Positions 57,425 through 64,000 of a stretch of 64,000 bases of DNA are shown here, piece by piece. Position numbers and translations under genes: made by a program. The stretch spans positions 1-64,000 of the forward strand of contig JANDJZ010000170.1 in assembly GCA_027943245.1 (NCBI GenBank), given 5' to 3'. The notes below the pieces were generated by a model. It did not search any database. It had not been told where the DNA came from and worked only from the letters and a program-made list of their open reading frames with translations. This stretch comes from Acanthamoeba sp. SK_2022b. Taxonomy: Eukaryota; Discosea; Longamoebia; Acanthamoebidae. Each line of letters begins with the position of its first letter. The stretch's first letter is position 1.

Positions 57425-59482
57425 ATGAAGGCCACAACAGCACCACAGCCCTCCACAGGTGTGCTTTTCATCTTATCGCATCTTTTCTACTTGAACCAGA
57501 TCATTCTGAATGCATGGAAATTATTATTCTTTTTATCGATTAAATTAATTGAATTTATGAATGAGCCCTGTCTCGATTCTTGTCTCTGCTGCTGCACATC
57601 TCCCCCCCCCTCCATTTTTTTTTAAAAAAATAATAAGATGGGTTGCTAAAGAGCGGCACTGGCCTGGCAGAGATGGAGCGACCACACGCCAAGTGCATAC
57701 GAGGACCACAAAAGGGGACTCTCATCCCTCCTTTCCGGTAATGCTTCCTCCTCCATGAAGCGGCCCATCACCCATGGGACCTCTGAGCAAAGCTTGCCGC
57801 CCACTGCAGTGAGCTCACCTTGCTGCTACTCCCCTTCTTACACAAATATTGCACACCCTATTTGTGTTTACATCATGCTACTTGCTACTTGCTACTTGCT
57901 ACCTGTTTAGGCTTGCGATCATCGAGGAGGGGCTCTACAGAGGCGCCTACCCCCAGAAGCGCAACCTCCAATTCCTCAAACGGTTAGCCGCCTTCCCTCT
58001 CCGCGTCCTCTCTGTCCCTTCGGTGTCTTTCATTTTATGCCTTTTTCATAATTCCAACTTTATCATAATTAATTTTATCATAAATAAAATAATTATTCAC
58101 GATGTTACGCCTGCAGGCTGAAGCTGAAAACGATCATATCGCTGCTGCCGGGCGAACCGAGCGACGATCTCAAAGGCTTCTGCGAGCAGCACAACATCAC
58201 GTGCGCTGTTCCCTCTCTCTCTCTCTCTCTCTACTGCAGCATGCGCTCACGCAATGTGATACAACCACTCTGTTATCTCTCTCTCTCTCTCACGCACACA
58301 CGCACACAACACAAAGACACCTGAGGTTTGCCGTGGGGAAGATGAAGGATGAGGTCACCGTATCGCCAGCTGCCGTCGCCCAAATCCTCGAGGTGAGTGG
58401 CTACACGCATACCCACACACATACACACGCACGCGTTCGTCCATGACCTAACTTCATACGGCGTACGCGCGCTCGCTCGTGGGCAGACCTGCATCAGTCC
58501 TCAGAACCTGCCGCTGTTCATTCACTGCCTGGTACACGCCTGCTCCCCCCCACCCGCGCAACCGTTTCGCGTTGTGCGTGCGACAACGCGGCGGCGACCT
58601 CACGCGCAAGCGGCTCTGTCGCGCACTGGGACGCAGGACGGCGCCAACATCACGGGCATCGTGGTCATGTGCCTCCGAAAACTGCAAAACTGGAACCTGT
58701 CGGTGTCCACCACCGAGTTCACGCGGTGCGCGTTTTGTTGTTCTATTTCATTTGTTTTCCGTTTTCAATTTTTAATTATTTATTTTTTTTAATAATTATT
58801 TATTTTTTAGGTTCACGCGGGGACACTCCATCATGTCCGTCGAATCCGAGTTCGTGGAGATGTTCAGGACCGAGATCAAGATCCCACAGGATATCCCCAA
58901 CTGGTATGTGCGTGCGTGCGTGCGTGTGTGCTCGAGCGCGTGCTGATGACCGATGGGCGGATCCAAAGGTTGTGGCAGGGCGATAGGCAGAAGCGACACC
59001 CAACGCTCAAGCTGAAGCTGATCAGGCCACCCGAGGAGGAGGCCAGGAAAACGGTCGACCCGCCCACGCCCAAGCGGAAGATGGCCAAGGCCAAGCGGAA
59101 GATGGACACCAGCGACAGCGACAGCGAGCCTGAGCCCGACATCCTCCAAAAGGGTATGTGTGTCCTTGTGTGCGTGTGCGTGCGTGTGCGCGTGTCTCTT
59201 ATTGGCCTGTGTGCAGGTATGGAGAGCATGCGAGTTTCTAGAGATGTCGAAGCGCTCGATCTGGAGCTCAAAGGCTGGGAAAAGGCGCAATCCAACAACA
59301 ACGTCATCAACACCAAGGGTGCGCTCCTCCCCTCCTTTTCCTCCCCTCTTTCCCTCCACTCACTCCCCTCTCCATCTCCTGCCCCACACCACAGAGAACC
59401 AGGGATAGCCATGCTTGCAGATGACCAGCCTTGCGTTGAAAACCTCCACGAAAGCATGTTTGAACAAGTTTTTGATTTTTGA
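57425..59482 (+). CDS. OCA/SIW14-type dual-specificity phosphatase homologue, probably inactive
   Basis: Multi-exon gene. The first joins are checked: 57425-57458, 57671-57737, then from 57911. They give MKATTAPQPSTEMERPHAKC and GTLIPPFRLAIIEEGLYRGA (YP follows), the family's start motif. It continues KRNLQFLKRLKLKTIISLLP, HNITHLRFAVGKMKDEVTVS, and the P-loop IHCLDGANITGIVVMCLRKL, where the CX5R Arg is Ile. Next is WNLSVSTTEFTRFTRGHSIM and VEMFRTEIKIPQDIPNWLWQ. The tail is charged, with a basic KRKMAKAKRKMDTSDSDSEP stretch. It ends FEQVFDF. Active members act on inositol pyrophosphates or phosphotyrosine; yeast also has inactive OCA paralogues working as a complex. The Cys is present but the Arg is lost, so a binding or scaffold role is more likely than catalysis. 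Confidence 0.82.
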
Positions 59483-59621
59483 ATCGCTTGCGTGTTCTAC
59501 AAGTGGCCCAACAACATGACCCAGTGTGCTCCTCTACAACGTTGGTTTGTGTGAGCTGGGACCCCGAGGCAGTGTGTTACAATAGTGTTGAATAATGCCC
59601 TCCCCTAGATAACACAGCCGC

Positions 59622-62600
59622 TCACTTGGTTCTCTCCTTTCCCTTGCCTTGCGCGTCGAGCCTAATCTCGTCCTCGTCTTCATCTTCCTCTTCGTGGTCG
59701 GTGTCATTCTGGCGGCTGAAGTCGACGTTGTTGGCGGTGATGTCGTGCAGCTCGTCGATGAGCCCGATGAGCATGGCGAGGTCGGCCTCGATGGCCTTCT
59801 TCTCGGCCTGCACTCTGGACACGTTGTAGTCGAAGGCCAGATCGGGCTTGAAGTCCTTGGCCTCGAGCACGCCCCGCAGATCGCTCTCGAGGTCGTCACG
59901 GAAGCGGTGGAGGAAGAACTTGTTGATGCTCGCCTCGAGCTGGATGAAGCTGAGCTTGAGGATGGCGGTTATGTAGGTCGCCGAGGTTTGCGCGATCTGC
60001 TTCAGCTCCTCGTCCGTGACCATGGTCGTGCGCTGCGAGGGCAGGAAGGTGCAGCGTTTCCGCTGCATGTCTACGATCTGGTGCTCCAGGGTCGCGGCGA
60101 GGTGACCCATGATCTCGTTGAAGCGCCGGCCCAGCTCGTCCGGCAGCCCACCAAAGAGCTGGGCGGGGAAGAACTTGGAGGCCAGCTCGTGCATGTTGAA
60201 GCCGCCTCCATCCAGCGGGGCGTACTGGCCACCGTGGAGGTCCTCGATCATGCCTTGAATGTACGCCAGCGTAGGCGTGAGGATGGTAGTAAAGTAGGGC
60301 TCGAGCGAGGTGTGGCACTTGGTGGCCGTGTCCACCGTGAGGTCCTCGAGGAAGGCCACGAATCTGCTCTCGGTGCGCTTGTAGAACTCGTCGCTCAGGC
60401 TCGCGTAGGTCGTGCTGTCGCGGCTGTTACGGGCGACGTCCTCCCAGGCGGCGCCCAGGTAGCGGTGCATGTTGTAGGCCACGTGCTTTACGCCGCAGTT
60501 GATGGCCGGGTGGACGACCACCTTGGCAAACCGCTTGGCCAATCCTAGGCATCCAGACTCCCAGTAGGGACCGATGATGCCGTCAACGTTGTAGCCGATG
60601 GCGTTGAGCAGCAGGTTGGGGTCGTCGCACGCATCTCGGATGCCCTCGCCGATGGCCATGAACATGAAGTGCAATGCTCGGGGAAACTGGCGAGGACCGA
60701 AGAGGCGAGAGCATGCTCGCAGGGACTGCCCCTGGTCGTTCTGGGGGTTGTCCAGATCCTGTGTGAGGCGAACCAGTCTCTCGAACCAGCTGGCCTCACT
60801 ACCAGAATGCGGCGGGACTTTCACGTGCAGGAGCGGGTTGACTGATGACGCGGCCTGTTCGACCTCCTCGTGAAGCGTGGTTAGGAGTTCATCTTCATCG
60901 CCGCCCATGGCGGCGCCGGTGAAGCTCTTGGTGTAGTCGACCATCGCGCGGCTGATCTCCTGGATGAAGCTGCGCAGAGCTTCGGAAAGGCGTTCGTTGC
61001 TCATCTCCTTCTCGAGATCGCAGAGCTCCCGCAGGCGGCGCTCGAGCTGGTCGCGCTGCTCGAAGAGCTGGCGGCTCACCTGGGGCAGGAACGCCATGAT
61101 GTCGTCCCACATCAGCTCGTAGATACGCTGGCTGGCCTTGTCGAAGCCCATCACCTCATTCCACATCCCCCAGTCCGTAACACCGTTCTTGGGGTTGACG
61201 TGGCTCTTGTCGAGGATGGCTTTGCGCCACTGGGCGATGACCCACTTCTCGTGTTCGGGGCTATCCAGGATAGCCTTCTGGCGCTGTTGGTAGGTGTCCT
61301 CTGCCTCCTGCATGAGAGATGCCGTGAAGAAGACGTGGGACCCCCTCAAGTTTGTCCTGTAGCTGTCCATGAGCCTGCTGAACGACTTGCCCGTCTGATA
61401 GCTCTGCATATTGGGCGAACGGTTACTGCTAGTGAGCACCTATACACGGATACACATACACACAACAGCGTTCCTCACTTCTACCACGGAGCAAAGGAGG
61501 AAGCTTTACCCCGTTCATGTCGCATTTGTTCACCAGCACGATGGCGTCCTGTGTCCATTGGAACCTGGCCACCTGGTTGAGGAACTCAACAATCGTCTGC
61601 AGCTCAAAGTCGCGAGGCCCGTCGAGCACCACCACCAGGCGCGTGTTGGGCTTGTTGACCTCGCTCTCGATGATGCTGCGGATGACGGCCACGTCCTCCC
61701 TGCTGACGTCTCCCGAGGCGTTGACAACCAGGCCAGGCGTGTCGACGAAAATCAGGTTCTGAACCTTGGCCGACCTGACCTCGAGCTTGACGGGCTCGTT
61801 GCTGAACTGCTGGTTGAGCTCCGCGATTCGCTCAAAGACTTTCTCTTCTTCGATGATCTCGCCGTCGACCCTGCACTCTGGCTTTGCACGCGAGCGATCG
61901 TTCAGCAAGATAACCAGCAGCGGTCGCTTGGTGGAGGCTTGGCCCGGTAAGATGTGGTTGCTGGGGAAACCGAGCCACCGCTGCACGATGGTCGACTTGC
62001 CTATTGGTTGTTATTGGGGGAGTAAGCATGTGGGCTATGTTTGCAGGGGTGGTTGTGTATTTAGGAGAGGTGGGCGATAGGGCGGAACCTGCGCTCTGGC
62101 CACCCACGATGACGAAGCGCGGTAGAGGCTGCTCAAGGTTGAGGAGGTTCTGGTGGCACCTGAGAAACTCGTAAACTGAGGCAAAGCACCTGAACACCTG
62201 TTCTGGCTTCTTGTCTGCGAAGTGGCCCAGAGGCGAGCGGCCTGGAACCTTGCGGGCATTCGACAGAGGTTGGCTGCGGCGGAGCCTCAGCCTGATGGTC
62301 GGGTTAGTTGGAGGGCGCGAGGCCCTGGCTGCCCTAGCTCTAGTAGGCGCGGGCTCGGGAGCGGGCTGGTGCTCGGGCTGGGGCTGGGGCTGGGGCTCGG
62401 GAGCAGGCTGCTGCTCGGGCTCCTGCTCGGGCTCAGGCGCAGGCTGGTGCTCGGGCCCAGGCTGCGGCTCGGGCTCAGGCGCTGGCTGGTGCTCGGGCCC
62501 AGGCTGCGGCTCAGGCTCAGGTGCGGGAGCGTGCGCAGGCTCAGGCCCAGGCGGTCCGGCATTGGGAGCTGCCTCCTGAGGAGCCCAACCACCTGCCTGA

Positions 62601-62668
62601 GCGGGGTCACCTGCAGGAACGGCCTCGGGGGCGGGAGCGGGCGGCTGCTCGGGCGGCTGTCCTTCCAT
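59622..62668 (-). CDS. Dynamin-like GTPase with Pro/Glu-rich N-terminal extension
   Basis: Three exons with joins checked: 62668-62089, 62000-61510, 61439-59622. The first about 130 residues are built of EPEPQPGPEHQPAP-type repeats. The GTPase domain has RFVIVGGQSAGKSTIVQRWL (P-loop), GQASTKRPLLVIL (switch I Thr), NLIFVDTPGLVVNASGDV (DxPG), NTRLVVVLDGPRDF and DAIVLVNKCDMNG (NKxD). A long helical region follows (MWNEVMGFDKASQRIYELMW; LEEVEQAASS-type helices; YNMHRYLGAAWEDVARNSRD), ending in an acidic tail (DHEEEDEDEDEIRL) and basic KGKERTK. There is no PH domain. It belongs to the dynamin superfamily of membrane-remodelling GTPases; the closest subfamily (Mx-like, DRP) is not clear to me. The last exon alone codes for about 605 residues without an intron, unusual for this window. 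Confidence 0.87.
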
Positions 62669-63104
62669 TGTTAGCGCGGTTGGTGGAGGTAGGTGCTTTG
62701 AATCTGTGCTGCTTGGTTGGAGGTATCCGGTTGCGTATCGCCGCTGACGTTTTGTGTTGGCGCAGGACTTCGGTGGAAGTTTTTTGTCGACAATGAAAAA
62801 CAATTTTCTCGCACCTTTTCCGCAACTGGTCCATACGAAATTTCATTTCCATCCTCTCGCAAGCGGCAGCGAGCTCGGGGCCGAAACGTGCGGGAAAGCC
62901 AATGGACCAGCCACCCCCTTCCCTCTGATCTCCAGCCTTCGTGGCGGCCGGTAGCTTTGACCCGTGTGCCTCCTCTTTCTTCTACATAACGACCCTACAC
63001 CAACAAAGCTTCACAGACTTCGTACGCGAGCCCCTTCTTCACAGCACCGTCTGTTCACCTCTCTGATCGAGAACGTATGTTCGTGACGGCAGAACACAGA
63101 CACG
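62669..63104. other. Divergent promoter region (dynamin-like / DJ-1)
   Basis: 436 bases between start codons pointing apart. The frame upstream of the dynamin-like ATG stays open but looks unlike protein. GCCAATGG at about 62897 is a CCAAT-type box. No gene of its own. Confidence 0.5.
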
Positions 63105-64000
63105 ATGGCCACTCGTAGCGTACTGGTGGTACTGAGCAGCGCCAAGGACATCGACCTGAAGAGCGGCAAGGTACCTCGCTCCCCTTGACCAGTACTGCGT
63201 GGGCCTACTTGTTTACGCTCTCGTTCGTTCTACGCGACGCCAGACGCAGGAGACCGGCTTCTTCTTGTCCGAGCTGTACGTGCCGTTGTCCATGCTCGAG
63301 CGGGCCGGCTATCGGTATGCATCTCTTATTGCGCTCATAGTGACGGCAATGGGTCAAACCTGACAACCGTACATGACAGGCCCATCTTCACGAACCCGAG
63401 CGGGGCGGCACCAAACATGGACCCTCTCTCCGATCACATGGTGCGCCTTCTTGATCTTCTTCATAGGAGGGAGTGTGCTTCGTTCTCACAGGCCGAGTGG
63501 GTAGGTGTGGTTCGGCTCACCGGGCGAGTACCACAAAGCAAAGACCTGGCTAAAGGATAACCTCGCCCTTCAAAGGTACTCAACAGACCACGGAACGATA
63601 AACGTAAACAAGAAAATAACGCATAACAACAATCTCCTACCTCGTGCCAGTGAGGGCAGCCTGAGTCGGCCTATCCCGTTCTCGGCGTGGGGCGAGGCGG
63701 ACCTGCTCCCGATCGACGGCTTGTTTGTGCCCGGTACGGCCCAAATGTCTTGAAGCAGTGGTGACCAGGGTGATCGAAGGGTGACACTGTTTTTGGTATC
63801 AACTCTAGGCGGTCACGCCCCGATGGTCGACCTGCACAACAACCAGAACCTTGGATATATCATCCACCACTTCCACCGCCACAGCAAGCCCTCGGGGCTC
63901 ATCTGTCACGGGCCCGTAGCTCTGCTGTCCGTCAACCTCGCCATTCCAATGGGTTCGTTCTCTCATAAAACCATATATGTCTTGTTGCTTGTCGACTGAC
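63105..64000 (+). CDS. DJ-1/PfpI family protein (HSP31-like), 3' end off the right edge
   Basis: Exons 63105-63170, 63244-63314, 63380-63440 and further ones; the first joins are checked. It begins MATRSVLVVLSSAKDIDLKS, GKTQETGFFLSELYVPLSML, RPIFTNPSGAAPNMDPLSDH. An exon with VWFGSPGEYHKAKTWLKDNL follows, then DLLPIDGLFVPGGHAPMVD and GLICHGPVALLSV. That last motif holds the nucleophile-elbow Cys; Glu in GFFLSEL may be the partner acid of the class. The family includes glyoxalase III/deglycase-type and chaperone proteins such as HSP31; the insert and ETGFFLSEL place it near HSP31-like members. Cytosolic, as no signal is visible. The C-terminus lies beyond the window. Confidence 0.88.

Noticed and set aside
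62211..62579. Plus-strand Gly/Ser/Ala-rich ORF
   Set aside because: Antisense of the Pro/Glu-rich N-terminus of the dynamin-like protein.

Overview
The window is nuclear DNA of a free-living amoeba, most likely Acanthamoeba or a close relative. Genes are dense (about 22, on both strands). Exons are GC-rich and broken by many short GT-AG introns, often AT-rich or filled with (CA/TG) or (CT) runs. The gene set (LanC-like protein, RING-CH ligase, NUF2, DCN1, AMMECR1, kish) is eukaryotic. A gene at 45.7 kb has the architecture of the Leo cellulose-binding lectins of the Acanthamoeba cyst wall, next to an expansin-like gene. Species assignment is inference from gene content and architecture; no rRNA or organellar marker is present.

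Left part (1-20.8 kb): an ankyrin-repeat gene running off the left edge (-), AMMECR1 (+), the small Golgi membrane protein kish/TMEM167 (-), a PfkB sugar kinase (-), a LanC-like gene (+) with one intron lacking an AG acceptor, a truncated glycosyltransferase copy (-), a 6.3-kb gene (-) that reads as three successive 2-oxoglutarate oxygenase-type modules, a Ras-like GTPase with a long charged tail (+), and DCN1 (-).

Middle part (22-40.4 kb): a tRNA-guanine transglycosylase of apparently chlamydial type (+), a type II membrane glycosyltransferase (+), an unrecognised gene model, and a decayed tandem copy of the glycosyltransferase. Then come a CH-CH-coiled coil-SH3-PH scaffold (-), a Rab-like GTPase fused to a C-terminal FYVE finger (+) and a TIM-barrel sugar isomerase (+).

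Right part (41-64 kb): three secreted carbohydrate-active or cyst-wall-type proteins head to tail (GH32 invertase with a PAN-like insert, expansin, Leo-type lectin), a RING-CH membrane E3 ligase (-), valyl-tRNA synthetase with a presequence-like N-terminus (+), NUF2 with two E2F-like sites just upstream (+), an OCA/SIW14-type phosphatase homologue lacking the catalytic Arg (+), a dynamin-like GTPase (-), and a DJ-1/PfpI gene running off the right edge (+).

Several neighbours are divergent pairs with about 0.3-1.2 kb between start codons. The strongest candidates for something undescribed are the triple oxygenase fusion, the Rab-FYVE fusion, the chlamydial-type TGT and the GT...TG intron. Gene models were spliced by eye. 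Where exon joins were checked base by base this is stated; otherwise gene ends are the first and last coding positions I could support.
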